From contig NC_060258.1 of the NCBI RefSeq assembly GCF_921293095.1, positions 5,456,001 to 5,520,000 on the forward strand: a stretch of DNA of 64,000 bases, in the 5' to 3' direction. A model generated the notes under the pieces. The model had not been told where the DNA came from and ran no database searches. It saw only the letters and a program-made list of their open reading frames with translations. Below, piece by piece: positions 45,601-57,109 of this stretch. How positions within the stretch are numbered: position 1 is the first letter of the stretch; every line of letters begins with the position of its first letter. The DNA is from Ischnura elegans (taxonomy: Eukaryota > Arthropoda > Insecta > Odonata > Coenagrionidae). The translations under genes and the position numbers were made by a program.

Positions 45601-46893
45601 GCCAGAGTTCTTATTTTCTTCCGGGTAGCTGGCTTTGTGTTCGCAACAGAGTAAAGGATAGGCCACATTTGTTTCTTAGCACTTTTGACCACTGGAATTC
45701 CATCCGTATTCCATATCAATTGAATAGTATTAGGTGCAACAAGATTCTTTCGTGACATGGCACCATCAACGATGTCATTAACATGGTCCGTCCTACAAGG
45801 GTTGATGAAGTGCTTATAAATTTTTTTGGTCTCAAGAAGGTGTCTCAAACTGTCCTCCAGAGGAAGTTCCACAAAAAATGAATTTATCTTTTCATCTTCA
45901 CAGGCTGGGCACTTGACTACATTATCGGTGCATTCCCAATTACCAATATAAAACTGAAAAACTGTGCAATACCTGTGCTTGATGAATTTCATCATGGACT
46001 CTGAGTGCAGTTATAGCTTTAAAAATTTATATTTAGTGTCAGGGAAAGCCGCTGAGGCTGGCAAAATTTTCTTGATAATACCTAAAAGGCTGGAGAGTGC
46101 CGTTCTTGTCAACTTATGAGTCACAACAAATTCCAAAATATCTACATAAGTTTCTCCAAGGGTATACTCACTCCCACTGTACAAAGGGGCACTCCAAGGC
46201 AATCCATCCGTGAAAACAGACCTTACAGGTTCATCATCTCCTATGAAAGACTCTTCATCGTCCATTGCATCCAAAATCTCAGCACCACTCTCTGGGATGC
46301 CTTCAGTGTCCGTTGCATCCAAAGTCTCACCTTCACTCTCCAAGATGTCTTCCATACAAAAATCTTCAATTTCCATTGCATCAGATATCTCAGCTTCACT
46401 CTCCAGGATGCTATGAGGATCCGAGGGACTGACACCCGCAGAATCTTCATTTGCAATATTTGCATCGTCATCTGAAATAAATGACTCGACTTTTTACAAA
46501 ACGAAGTTCAGCATGAATATAATAAATAAACATTACTATTATTATTAACTGACTCTCCTACGAACTTCAAATCCCCATATGACATAATAGTACCACTCAT
46601 ATTAAAAGGATATTGAAATAAAAAGTTAACACAACTGGAATTCACCTGCGCTTTGCAACAAATGTGACGAGTCTCGGCTAGACACAACCGTTGTTGTACT
46701 TCCCCTTCCAGATTTGACGGAATGTATCCTCTGCGTAGTTAGCGGAACCTATTAGTGGAAAAGAATGGATGAAGTGCATACAGAATCATGCTACATTGAG
46801 CATTAATTCATATTTATTATCATTACACCTACCACTGTGTCAGCAGTAATATATTGACGGTAACGGCCGCGTTTGATTGACGGTGCACCCTCC
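42626..46893 (-). pseudogene. transposase-like gene B (CACTA/EnSpm-like)
   Basis: Exon 1 starts MEGAPSIKRGRYRQY at 46893. A second exon is 46748-46645, and the third begins at 46471 with three acidic repeats of the type LESEAEISDAMEIED. The core runs NTDGIPVVKSAKK, LAGLWYGDSKPK, GCSFCEHEGHMH, IDMSSSFIPHAMHAVYLGVV, APEFRSWLL. After a 1457-bp insertion it continues FYSPICLEHLLP, YGERHMSYNIHQ, GPLWANSCFPFENENGKL and ends MPNRHEVVL. Stops: TAA 46011-46013, TAA 43277-43279 and TGA 42836-42838. The best-preserved middle domain, but it cannot make a full protein. No BEN gene lies directly upstream. Confidence 0.75.
43488..44944. mobile_element. 1457-bp inverted-repeat DNA element in transposase B
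   Basis: The ends are AGGGTTATTCCACTAATCG (left) and, complementing the right, AGGGCTATTCTACTAAACG. Dense ATGGCC/GGCCAT palindromes lie just inside both ends. The flanks share GC, extendable to GCAGG (43486-43490 and 44944-44949) depending on where the end is placed, so the TSD is 2-5 bp. Excision joins SWLL to FYSP in transposase B, as in gene A (SWLLYYFS). No transposase was recognised inside. Its architecture resembles the element at 20296-22663. Confidence 0.85.
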
Positions 46894-47114
46894 ATTTCTG
46901 TTATCAGCAAAATATATATTCCCACTGTTATGTTTATAATTATAGGCAAGGATCGCTCAAACCTTCTGGAAATCTTCTCCTGGAAAACGTGATTGCTCCA
47001 CATCCACTTACAATTTATTTGCGAATTGCGTTCTTCATTTTTTATTTCACATGTGGCGCCAACCGCTCCACTCGAACCACGTGCAATTTAGTCGCCATGA
47101 CACACGTGAGTAAT

Positions 47115-47186
47115 GCCCCGTTTACACAACGATCGTCGCGACGTTGATCCGTACGATCGTAACCTCAAAACGTCGTGTAAACGCGC
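47115..47186. repeat. short inverted repeat with GTTTACAC ends
   Basis: GCCCCGTTTACACAACG at 47115-47131 is matched by the complement of CGTCGTGTAAACGCGC at 47171-47186. It resembles the ends of the MITEs at 50888 and 55090 and may be a deleted relative. Confidence 0.5.
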
Positions 47187-47189
47187 AGA

Positions 47190-48270
47190 GTTACCATCGT
47201 AGGCCTTAGTACCTAGCACTGCCGAACTTACGATGGTTAGCGCTAGTGTGCCAAGAAAAAAGAGTTAGGAAATGAAGATCGATGCATATACGATTCTTTC
47301 GCGCCGTTGCAATCTTGATACAATAATTGATATTTCATAAATAACTCTAATATATATAAGATATATGGCAACGATTGAAGACATTATTGAGCAGGTAATG
47401 GAAGGACGTAATGGGAAAGTTTTTTCTGATGGTCTATTTAGCAAATGATATCGGATATTCTATACTATACCAGTTTTATGCATTTCTTTATTCACAGGTT
47501 AACCCATAACCACGTATCCTTGTATTATACTTCACAGATGATGGAATATAACAAACATACTCAAAATATTAACCAATTAAAATCGTTGTATACAGGATTT
47601 CACGGTAAAATTCGCCAGAAATAACTAACATTTAGATGAGGACATGGAGAAATCAATACTTGTGCCGAATCAAGCCGAAATCTAAGCCTATTCTAGTTAA
47701 ATAATAACAGCAATATATACTGTCTTTAATGCGTGAATATTCTTGAATGTTTTGACATATTCTCTCAAAGAATTTAGATAACTAAAGGCTTCACGGACTG
47801 TTATGACTAGTTTTAGTTTTACCTCATCATTCTGGATAGCTGGGAGTTGAAGACATAATTTGCTCTATGGTAATTAAAAACAAGCAGGTGAGGATTTGTA
47901 TAGCTGTGACGGGATCCATTAAAATTTACTAATAGAGGATATAGGAACAATATAAATATTAATTGATAATTTTGTAGAGGAATAGGCTTTTGTTGGAGGA
48001 TCCTTGACGTGCAAGAGTTTTTAAATTGACTAGGGAAAGAATATATGAAGTGTTTTAATCAGACAGTGAGATTCCGAATTTGTAATCATTTAATTTGAGA
48101 AATTTATTTTGGACACGTAGCTAGAAGTCATACCTCCACTGCAGCATTTCACTTTAACAGTGAAGTATTTCAGCCACGTAGAAATTCCCAGACTCCATGG
48201 GCAGTTGAATTGCCTTGCACTTTATATCATTTGAACAACAAATGATTTCCTCAGACAAAACTTCAGCCAG
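47190..48270. other. spacer between transposases B and C
   Basis: No supported gene. A BEN partner for transposase B would be expected here by comparison with A and C, but no BEN exon was recognised. Confidence 0.4.
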
Positions 48271-48278
48271 GAAAATTC

Positions 48279-49710
48279 CTACTTTCTCTGAACATACAGG
48301 CTCAGAGTAGAAGTCCTTGATTTTTTAGCCTTTTTCCTTTGAAAGCTATTTTGGAATCTTTTTTCCCCTATAAATTCTATGGAAATTATTGATCCACAAT
48401 GCAGAACAGCACAGTTATTTGGAGAGCATGTAGGAAGCAAGTAATTGCTTACACACACTTTCCTAAATCCATGGCCACTGAAACCATCCGGAATAGGAAG
48501 GTTGCTTGGAGTTGGCTCTTGATGCGTTTGATCGGAGTTTTCTTTCATTCCCAAAGCATAACTCCTTTCGGACAACCTTCTCACTCTCTGCTGCAGAGGT
48601 CTTTCACTTTTCTTTCCTAATTTCTTCAGGCTTTGCAGGAAATTCTCAAATTTATATGCACTGAAGTCATCCAGAGGGCCATATCGTCTCGCATCCTCCA
48701 CAATGTGGATGAGATTATGGACATTGCGGGAGACACTCTCTCTCCCATACAATTTAGAGAAGCAGGAAACAAAATACTTCATCAGGTCATAGGCAGAGTC
48801 CAGGTACTTCCCCATTAGCCTTGATGAGAGTTAAACTCTCACAGCAGCATGCAAACAGCAGAAATGCATGAAGACATCGTCACTCAACACATTTTTGAAA
48901 GCGTATGGGCCCACAAGCCTGCATAAAGGTTTAAGCGTTTCTTTAGGTGGGAGACGGAGGGTATTTTGCTACCCCTCTTCAGAAAATGTGGAGTTGAGGA
49001 CTCATGAAAAGTCCTTGGAGCATTGTTCTTCTGCACTGCTGAATGGCACAACCACTGTTTTTGGGTTCAAAGGAGAGAACATGTTCTCTAAATTTGTTCC
49101 GGATTTCATAAATGGTTGTGGGATAGATACCATGCATTCAGTGTTTGCTGGTATTGGGGGAAAACGTTTGATGGAGTTATGGTTTAAATCAGCTTTCTGC
49201 ATTATTGTAAGACGTACCTCAGAGAGTACTAAAGGGCGCAACTTATAGTGAAGATTTAATGACAGAACAGATATTGCTATTTTCCACAAATTTACTTAAA
49301 TAAGTACCATTTAGGAAAATTGCCATTTCTCTTTTTCATTGAATCAGGATATCATTCCATTATATCTCGCCTGCCTCAGTTAATGTAACTATGGTCAACA
49401 CTTAACATTGGTTAATTAGCCCACCGTAAGTCTGCACTAGAATCCCAAATAAATACAATACTTTAATGCTCTAGATACCAGCATCAAATAATTATTAGAA
49501 GGCATTTACTATCCTGACCCCCTCACCTTTGTCGGAGCTAAGTCCGAAGTAGTCATTTTCCAAACTCTCACTCAGCACGAACTGTGAACGGAGTTCATTT
49601 TGCTCCTCATCCTGATAAGTCTCTTCAAGTGGATCGCCAATGGTTTCCTCCGCTTCCATAATTCTTCTCTTTCGCCAGATGGTAGTGCGTGATTGACCGC
49701 TTTACGATTT
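48279..49710 (-). pseudogene. transposase-like gene C with internal inversion
   Basis: Exon 1 (49710-49527, GTGAGG donor) encodes SRTTIWRKRR, matching gene A, then an acidic stretch. The C-terminal part (48815-48279, minus) has YGRESVSRNVHNLIHIVEDA, GPLDDFSAYKFENFLQSL and KPLQQ-type RVRRLSE, typical of the DUF4218-like region. The middle (FCYPSSENVELR, FGFKGENMFSKFVPDFINGC, IDTMHSVFAG, KRLMELW) is present at 48868-49248 but reads on the plus strand. An internal segment has therefore been inverted, so no full protein can be made. An upstream stop also precedes the first usable ATG (49659). Confidence 0.75.
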
Positions 49711-49719
49711 ACTCGCCAT

Positions 49720-50441
49720 GTTAACAACGGAATTTGGATTTTGAAACTCGCGGCATTCGTTTGCAGATAAATCGAAGATCGAAGGCCACCAGAAATGAAG
49801 CTTGGTAGTATCTTGGAATTAGCTGACAATGAAATTAATTATATATCCGAGATACTAAAAGACAATCTCTATGCTAATTATTTCTTAACTCTTCTAATTT
49901 GATTTCTGAATACACTGAATTGTGAGATATATATCATCAAACGATAGAATTCAACACGCAACGGCACTTAGCTTCCTTTGCTAAGCTAGTCGGGTAAAAA
50001 CTTTGCAATTAATTAAAAATGTTTAAATGGCTACATTCACGAAAAATAGCTATATTATAAATATATTTTTTTTATTGAACCTTTTTCGAAAAATTTGATG
50101 AGAAATTTAAAATGTCATCATTACATGCCGAACTTGAATAATGCGGTGCTCCATTAGTCAATATAAAGCTTTATCTTTAATACATATATCTGAAAATCGT
50201 GCAAAAGGGCAACATTTATCATTCGTAAACAAAATTAAATATTATGTTGTTATTAAAAGCATTATAGTGCAATGTAAAAGAAGTCATAAAATTGAACATT
50301 GGTTATCAAGAGCGCAACTTGAGTTAAGTTGCACTTCTTTCCGGCATATCCGGTCTTAGAAGAGCTTTCGTTTAGTTGTAAATTTACTCACACTTCTTGC
50401 ACGTGGTGAATAGAATTGTAGAGTCACACGTCTAGAACATC
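49720..50441. promoter_or_regulatory. divergent promoter region, transposase C / BEN gene 3
   Basis: Head-to-head starts of transposase C (ATG at 49659) and BEN gene 3 (ATG at 50442) repeat the layout at 37166-37665. The region is AT-rich, with no clear core promoter word. Function inferred from position. Confidence 0.4.
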
Positions 50442-53400
50442 ATGTCTAGAATAGTTGAGTACGATGAAGACTCGGTTGACAGCGTGCGATCATATACCAC
50501 TAGAAGTAAGCGGGAGAAGAGAATAAAGGCTGTGCTATACTTTACGTCCGATGAATCCACCGCCATTGTAGATCATCTTGCAGATTTCCTGCCTGAAGTC
50601 AAAAGTGTGCTGAGAGGGCAAGCACACCTAATTAAGTGGAACCCTAAAGCAGCGGAGCCCGACCAGGAGGTTCGAATTGTGAAGAAAAGAGGTAAGTATG
50701 ATAACCAATTCGAATCGACATTTTCCATTGTAATTTGGCCATTCATTGGCAATTCACATTAGCTATGCGAATATGTTGGTTCCTAAGATGGGCTGATGAG
50801 GAACGTACTGAATACTGTATTTCTATATTCAAGTAATGAAAATAGTGTCATCGCATGCGACGATGTCTATGATTGGATTACGTGATAAGGCCTGCTTACA
50901 CGGTACATTAACACGTACGGGTTAATGTCTAAATGTATGAACGCGAGAATGAACGCCAAAATGTACCATGAAACCACCCTACTTGTGCGAATGCATGCAC
51001 AAAGAATAGAACCTGTTCTAATTTGGTTTATGCATTCGTACATGTTCCGCTCCGGTCCACGAAAATCATTCACGCAAACGTACATTAACTCGTACGTGTT
51101 AATGTATCGTGTAAACAGGCCTATAGGAAAGTTTGATGCATTAGTCCAAGTGGAGCTCTTTCTCCATGCAAGTAAATGAGTATGGACTGCAGCGAATGTT
51201 CATGCATTGTGTGACCGGGGCTCCACCCCTGTCGTAGGATGTGGTTTTGGGTTTTGTGCGTGGGTTTCACCGTTGCTCTCAAGTGTGTCATGGTTAATTT
51301 CGACATAGTGTTACACTCGTCATTTTAATAAAATGAATGTTACCCATTGTTATTGTGGCTTAGAATAGTGTTGGTACGGAGAAGCTACATATGACTTTAT
51401 GCTTGAATTTTATGGTATCTTTTGTAAAAGTGACTAATTATCTTCCTTTTATATTCTAGGCACTAGGATAGAATGTGAGGAGGTCCGTGAGGAGTTTGAG
51501 GTGCTCACATGCTCTATGGGGGTAGATGAGGCCATAAACATTTGTGAAAAAACGCCCAACATGTTAAGCAAAAGGAAAAGCTGTCCCTCTACCCGGCCAC
51601 CACAGGCACACGGCACCGCTTAATTTTTGTAGTATTAAATGACAAGTGTGCTTTCTAATTTGATGCTTATTTGTAAAAGTTGCAATGATGCGATTTCTAG
51701 ATTCACAATTTTAAATGTTCATTAGTCAATCACGAAATATTCTTACCTTATTCTCAACGCTGTCTCAAGTAAATTTTTGGGAAGATGGTTAAATGGCATA
51801 TAACATTTAGTTCATTGGGGAATGTATGAAGTTATGTGTGGGTGTTCTTTGGAAGTGTTCATGATACTCAACTTGATACATCTTAGAATCTTTTCTCACT
51901 ATAACTCTTGAAGTACAATGGCAGTATGCCAAAGGTACGGACACGTGGCGTTACTAGGAATATTCTTTTGGGGAGGACTTGGGGGGGGGGGGCTACCCCC
52001 ACAAGCAACAAGGAGTCCAGGAAAATTTTTGAACAATAACATGCCTAGAAATGCTTTTTGCATAATTTTGGGAGTTCAAATTTAACTTAAGGCAGATACA
52101 GTTATTGGGTATGTCTAATTCAGGCAAGAGTTTTAAATATTTTTAAAATTTCTGAGGCTTTTGGGGTGGGGTAGCTATCCTCTCTCCCCCCCTCCAATAG
52201 TTATGCGAATGCAATGGAATTTTTAGTTTGTAATTTTGACCAAGAAAGCTATCAATTAAGGACCCAAGCTCCATTTTCCTAAGATAAACTGATCCAATCA
52301 TTTTGGCCCCTAAGCAGATTTCTTTCTAATATTAGCATTGGAAAAGAGTAGTGAATTTGCTCTGGTTTGTGTGGGCTTTAAATAGGATCTCAAATTTCTT
52401 TGTAAATACCATTTGTTTAAAAAAAAGTATTGTCTGTTAGGGTTATTTGTTGTTAGGCAAATGTTTTAAATTTCACTTGAAGGAAGTCCCCAGGGGGAGT
52501 AGGAATATTTGTTAATAGCTTTGTGTGTGAATTGTTTGTATTATGTACTATCAGGTTATGTCTACATCTGGTACAATAATATAGTTGATTTAGAAAGAAA
52601 TGAGTTCCATAGATGTAGAAATTATTTTCAGCATATCTTCCAAGGCAGCTTCGTAAGGTATCCAAACCTTTTAAAAAGCAGTTTTTATGGTGTACAAATC
52701 AGTTTCATAGCCAATTCCAGAGTAGTTACAAGGCAGTTTGGGTGGTGTACAAATCAGTTCCATTGCCAATTCCAAAATAGTTACAAAGCAATATGGATGG
52801 TGTACAAATCAGTTCCAAGGGTGGGTGAGTGGTACAACTCAGTTCCATTGCCAATTCTAAAGCAGTTACAAAGCAGTCTGGATGGTGTACAAATCAGTTC
52901 CACGGGTGGGTGATTGGTACAAATCAGTTCCATTGCCAATTCCAAAGCAGTTACAAAGCAGTCTGGATGGTGTACAAATCAGTTCCACGGGTGGGTGATT
53001 GGTACAAATCAGTTCCATTGCCAATTCCAAAGCAGTTACAAAGCTGTTTGGATAGTGTACAAATCAGTTCCACGGGTGGTTGAGTGGTAAAAATCAGTTC
53101 CACGGGTGGTTGAGTGGTAAAAATCAGTTCCATTGCCAATTCTAAAGCAGTTACAAAGCTGTTTGGATAGTGTACAAATCAGTTATAATGCTAATTCCAT
53201 ATGAGTTTCAAAGGTAGAAGAGATGAGGAAATGTATCCCAAAGCAGTTTCCATGGCAAATCCAAAGGAGTTGATGGCATAGGAGGAAGGTATGATGTCAT
53301 GAACTGCTGTGTACCTTGTTTCAATTCAACAGCAGTTGCACATACAAATCAGTGGTACAAAGCAAATAGATGGCAGTTCCAAATGGCTTACACAGCAGAA

Positions 53401-56121
53401 ATTTTTCCCTGAGTTGCGGTCGCTTTACACGTGGCGCCAATTAGTACATCCCGTTGAATTTAAATACTACTGAGGTATAGTATGCTTGATGGATTGGGAT
53501 TGGGATTTCCTACCGACGCGCGATCACAGATATATTAATTTTATATAAATGTGCGCGCGATCATGTCATTTTGCTATCATTCTCACCGTTGGAAACTTTC
53601 CACGATATGCCATGATATGCATTACTTCTTAAGTGGTTCATTTCGTTATTGGTGATGCCTATTGCAGGTCGATATGAATTATTTCCGTTGAGTTTATCGG
53701 TATCGTATTTTTATTATTTCCGGTCGCTTTGCACGTGGCGCCAATTCGTACATTCCGTGGAATTTAAATATTCCTGATGTATAGAATGCCCGATGGAAAG
53801 GGATTGTGCTGTTTTTGCCGTCGCGAAATCATGTAACTCTGCCACCGTTCTCACTGTAGGAAACTTTCCACGAGACTATTTCCCTGCGTGTGCGTAAATA
53901 CTGTGCAAGTCAGTGTCCCTCTTGAAAAGCCTTTAAAATATTTCAAGTGCCTTGATGAAGCCGTTTTTTATGTCTTTATCAGGTGATTGGTAGCGCTAGA
54001 AGGTCAAGGCCCCACTGAAGTGCCTTTTCTATTTAGGCGAATGCTTATTAAGGTCCGCTTCTGAGATCTTGATAAATGCTTTTATTTGTCTAATATGCAA
54101 CATTACATTTTCATGTTGTAGGTAAGGACCAGGACATGAAAGAGGCAAAGGAGGAATTCGAGCATCTGATGGGGAAGGAAAATATGTCGCCATGCAAGGC
54201 CATCATGGTTTTGCATGGTGAGCCTCCTGCTCCAAGCAGGAGGAGGAGATGCCCAAAGATGGGCAGTAATGTTACCAATCTGGCTCCCATTCGTTCTGGG
54301 GAAGATTTCCCCCCTCTAGCCGATGCTATTGGAAATGCCCTACGGATTCAAGGGGACGTCGATTGGTTCAATTCAGAGGCTATTGGGCCAAGAGTGCCAG
54401 AGCCAATTGGGTCAAGAGTGCCAGAGCCTGTTTCGATACAGCGCAACATTAATAATAGTTTGGCCAACATTGAAGGTAGACCATCAATCGATGCACTGTT
54501 GGCTAATGCCGGTAAGTTCTTCATGATTTCATGTTTTTTTTATTAAGAATAGTCATGGATAACTGATCACAATATAATATCCTGATTGTTTCCATTGGTT
54601 TTTAATAGATTCTTATTTCATTTTTAGCTGATGATTGTGAAAAAGGGCGCATTCTGCTGCAGCATGCACGGCATTTCTTGAAGAAAGGCCCTTCAGAGCT
54701 CACAGTAAGTCTTCTTGGTGTAGTACCTTTATATATATGTTCCAGTATCCTGTCACTGCATTCTATAAGCTAACATGTTATTTTCAGGCTTTATTGCATC
54801 CTTCGTACAACATTTATATGCAGAAAGTAGACAAGATATCTGCCATTACCATTGGAACGACACCTAAGAGACTGCAGGAGCAGCTATTGTTAAAATTGTT
54901 TGGGAGGGACTACATTGGAGGTCATTCTGCCAGCGGCCAAAGGAGAGGGAGAGGTGGGAACCCCGCTGCAGATGTGGAGACGATGGAGGCCGCCGATGGT
55001 AATTACTGATGTCGCATGGGAGGAATCAATATTCTAATTCTTCCCTTGGAATGATTGGGCATGTTAAATATCCATGGAATGTTGAGTAAAGGCGGTTTTA
55101 CACGATGCACGGAATTGCGCTATCTGATGTACATGCGAAGGCAGTCAAAATTGCGTCGTGCATAGCGGTGAATTGCTAGAACACATGCGTGGACGCTAGA
55201 CTGCGAAATAGCCCATTTTCCAATTTCGTTCATGCATTCCCACAATGCCACGCCATTTTAGAAATTGATGCAGCTCTAACCTGCGCAATTCCGTGCACCA
55301 TGTAAAACGGCCTTAAGACTTTCAACAGTCCTTGAACTCTTGTGGAACCACAATAGTCAATATTATATGTACCCATTTTTGTGTCAAGTTTGATGATAAT
55401 AATGTCAGTGCTACGAAAGAGCTGTTCACTGTGAAAGAAACATTTAACAATACTGCTTGTTTCCCAGCATCTAGTGTAGGTTTTTCTTTATTTTGATTAT
55501 GGTATTTTCCGGCCTGGTAACCCTTGAATACCCGCACATTCTTTGCCAGTTTATTATACGTTGTTGAAAGCCGTGGAACCTCTTGGCCTTTAAACTTAAT
55601 CTTGACATATGCTGAAATCAAAGTAATGATAATCTTAGAATATGTGTGCTAAATAAAGCCTGATTTTAGTTCTCTATGAGTAGTTACAGAGTAGGCTGAC
55701 ATAATGCATTCTATGAAAAGAGATGAAAATGTTGTGATGACACTAATTTGAAATGGATTTTTCTGAGAAATTGGGGATAGTTTTTGTAACAAATTTATAT
55801 TTTACATTCATAAAAATACTGCGCACAGTACTTGTCATTTTTTGGTAGCTGTAACCTGACATTTTTTTAACTTCTCAATGTATTGCTGTCCATCATTGAC
55901 ATTCTGTCATTTAAGAAATAAATGTACCTTAACTGATGGCTCATGACTGCAATGCTCTAACCAGTATCGCTATAGGGTTTTAAGGCACACAGCACAGCTA
56001 ATCCTTAAAAATTCCAGTTTTTCCTTTGAACTTTACATGTTCTAACAATATGATGTCTGCATTCTTTGTAATTTCAGGAAGGCAGCCAAAGAGGCATGTG
56101 GAACATCATCATGAAGATTGA
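50442..56121 (+). CDS. BEN-domain gene 3, intact when spliced
   Basis: Exons: 50442-50691, 54122-54511, 54628-54704, 54788-54998, 56078-56121, with junction phases 1, 1, 0, 1 as in gene 1. All donors are GTAAGT-like or GTAATT. Exon 1 holds MSRIVEYDEDSVDSV and VLYFTSDESTAIVDHL. Exon 2 is acidic and polar with a PEPIGSRV-type repeat. Exon 4 is the BEN core: LLHPSYNIYMQKVDKISAI, PKRLQEQLLLKLFGRDY, GHSASGQRR. The end is RHVEHHHED-stop, and AATAAA lies at 56365. No stop interrupts. The large first intron contains an alternative exon (51460-51623), a MITE and a terminal array. Alternatively the exons from 54122 on belong to a separate gene that lost its first exon. Confidence 0.65.
50888..51122. 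mobile_element. 235-bp MITE, TSD ATA
   Basis: Inverted ends of about 40 bp: AGGCCTGCTTACACGGTACA on the left and AGGCCTGTTTACACGATACA from the right. ATA flanks both sides (50885-50887 and 51123-51125). The 3-bp duplication suggests a Harbinger-like or CACTA-like origin. It lies in the first intron of BEN gene 3. Confidence 0.85.
51460..51623 (+). CDS. alternative second exon of BEN gene 3 ending in stop
   Basis: The acceptor ATATTCTAG and phase match exon 1. It reads TRIECEEVREEFEVLTCSMG and is a paralog of the start of the exon at 54122 (KEAKEEFEHLMGKENMS) and of exon 2 in gene 1. It ends at TAA 51621-51623. Its use would give a short protein without the BEN domain. It may instead be the remains of a complete BEN gene cut by the following terminal array. 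Confidence 0.45.
51630..52660. other. intronic spacer with a G/C-run inverted element
   Basis: Mostly AT-rich and unassigned. At about 51947-52207 a segment with G-runs on the left and C-runs on the right, bounded by loosely inverted GCGTTACTA and TAGTTATGC, may be a MITE; support is weak. Confidence 0.3.
52680..53413 (+). repeat. terminal array 3 (AAATCAGTTCC repeat)
   Basis: Composite repeats of about 55 bp (CAGTTCCATTGCCAATTCCA then AAGCAGTTACAAAGCAGTCT then GGATGGTGTACAAAT) alternate with a 30-bp version (CAGTTCCACGGGTGGGTGAT). The array ends in CAGAAATTTTTCCCTGAG at 53413. It lies in the long intron of BEN gene 3, or separates two genes. Open frames across it are repetitive artefacts. 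Confidence 0.88.
53414..53850 (+). repeat. ~100-bp direct repeat with CACGTGGCGCCAA core
   Basis: CGGTCGCTTTRCACGTGGCG followed by CCAATT-GTACAT and GTGGAATTTAAATA occurs at about 53419-53515 and again at 53723-53815. It begins a few bases after terminal array 3. A shorter CACATGTGGCGCCAA lies at 47051, upstream of transposase B. It could be promoter DNA of a lost exon or the start of another element. Confidence 0.7.
55090..55313. mobile_element. 224-bp MITE, TSD TAA
   Basis: Inverted ends AGGCGGTTTTACACGATGCA and, from the right, AGGCCGTTTTACATGGTGCA, with the shared CGGAATTGCGC just inside. TAA flanks both sides (55087-55089 and 55314-55316). A TAA duplication is typical of PIF/Harbinger elements. 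It lies in the last intron of BEN gene 3. Confidence 0.87.
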
Positions 56122-56364
56122 GTTGGAAGAGTAGAAGATTAGAGTCGGCCATTCTTATACCTTAATTAACTGTATAATTATGGATAATTGGATCCTTTAG
56201 ATTTAGAAAACTTAAAAAAAACTCTTAAGATAGCAGCAGGATCAACTGACAAATGTCGCTACGCATTCTGCGTATGGGTACGCTTTTGGTGTTTGTGGCC
56301 AGTTTCAGGTCACGCACCAGTACGCTTGTGGATGCGAATGTGTTAAAGGATTGTATTTGTATTT

Positions 56365-56370
56365 AATAAA
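56365..56370 (+). terminator. polyadenylation signal of BEN gene 3
   Basis: AATAAA about 245 bases after the stop codon of BEN gene 3. Confidence 0.5.
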
Positions 56371-56844
56371 TTTCTTTTGTATCCATATCTTACTGTCATT
56401 TATTTTGCTCCATAGTTACAATTTAAGCTTCAGCAGCATGAAGTACGAACGGCTCCTTTCAATGAATTCTATTCTACAAGCAATCTACCATGTGTGGGGA
56501 AATTCAACAAAAGCAATTTTGTAAATTTAGGTGCATTTCAGTTAGTGTCTGTTGATGCACAGAAAAAGTTTTTCTCACAATTATCAATCTTTTGAGTGCC
56601 AATTTTGTCTTAATAAGGAATACAGTTTACCCTTTCTTTGACAAGTTTAAATCTGGTCATTTCCGTCTGATATATCTTGATCTGTTCCTTTATCAACATG
56701 GATCAGTGATTCAGGATCTTTGCAAATTTGCCTATGCAGATTTAATTGTTTTGTCTGCTGCGTTAAAATACATACCGGGAATTCAATAGCCTTTTCTAGG
56801 CTTTCAATTATTGTTTCAAGGAAAGAGTATTATAATGAATCAAC

Positions 56845-57097
56845 TTGCTGCACTGAGACTGTGCTATGGCAACTGTACTGTGGCAACAGCCCTCTGACTG
56901 AGCTAGGGCAACTGCACTCTGACTGCGCTAGGGCAACTGCACTCTGACCATGCTAAGGCAACTGCACTCTGACCGTGCTATAACTGTACTGTGATGTTTC
57001 AACTCAAGTGCAGTTTAAGTAGAGTTACAGTACAGCCCTTTTAGCACAGTTACAGTGCAGATTTAGTGCAGTCACAGCACAGATTTTTTTGCCTGAG
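56845..57097 (+). repeat. terminal array 4 (CAACTGCACTCTGAC repeat)
   Basis: Around eight copies of a roughly 25-bp unit (GGCAACTGCACTCTGACYGT plus GCTA) followed by degenerate CAGTTACAGTGCAG words. It ends in CAGATTTTTTTGCCTGAG at 57097. It lies downstream of BEN gene 3. Confidence 0.8.
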
Positions 57098-57109
57098 TAT
57101 TCATCGGCT

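Noticed and set aside
47360-47400. Possible first exon ATGGCAACGATTGAAG with GT donor as the BEN partner of transposase B
   Set aside because: No similarity to the BEN exon 1 consensus and no following exons found.
51947-52207. MITE with G-run and C-run ends in the BEN gene 3 intron
   Set aside because: The inverted ends match only loosely and no target duplication was found; left as a low-confidence note.
52509-53083. Open frames with repeated QFHCQFQSSYKA-type peptides
   Set aside because: Products of the 55-bp tandem array, not a protein family.
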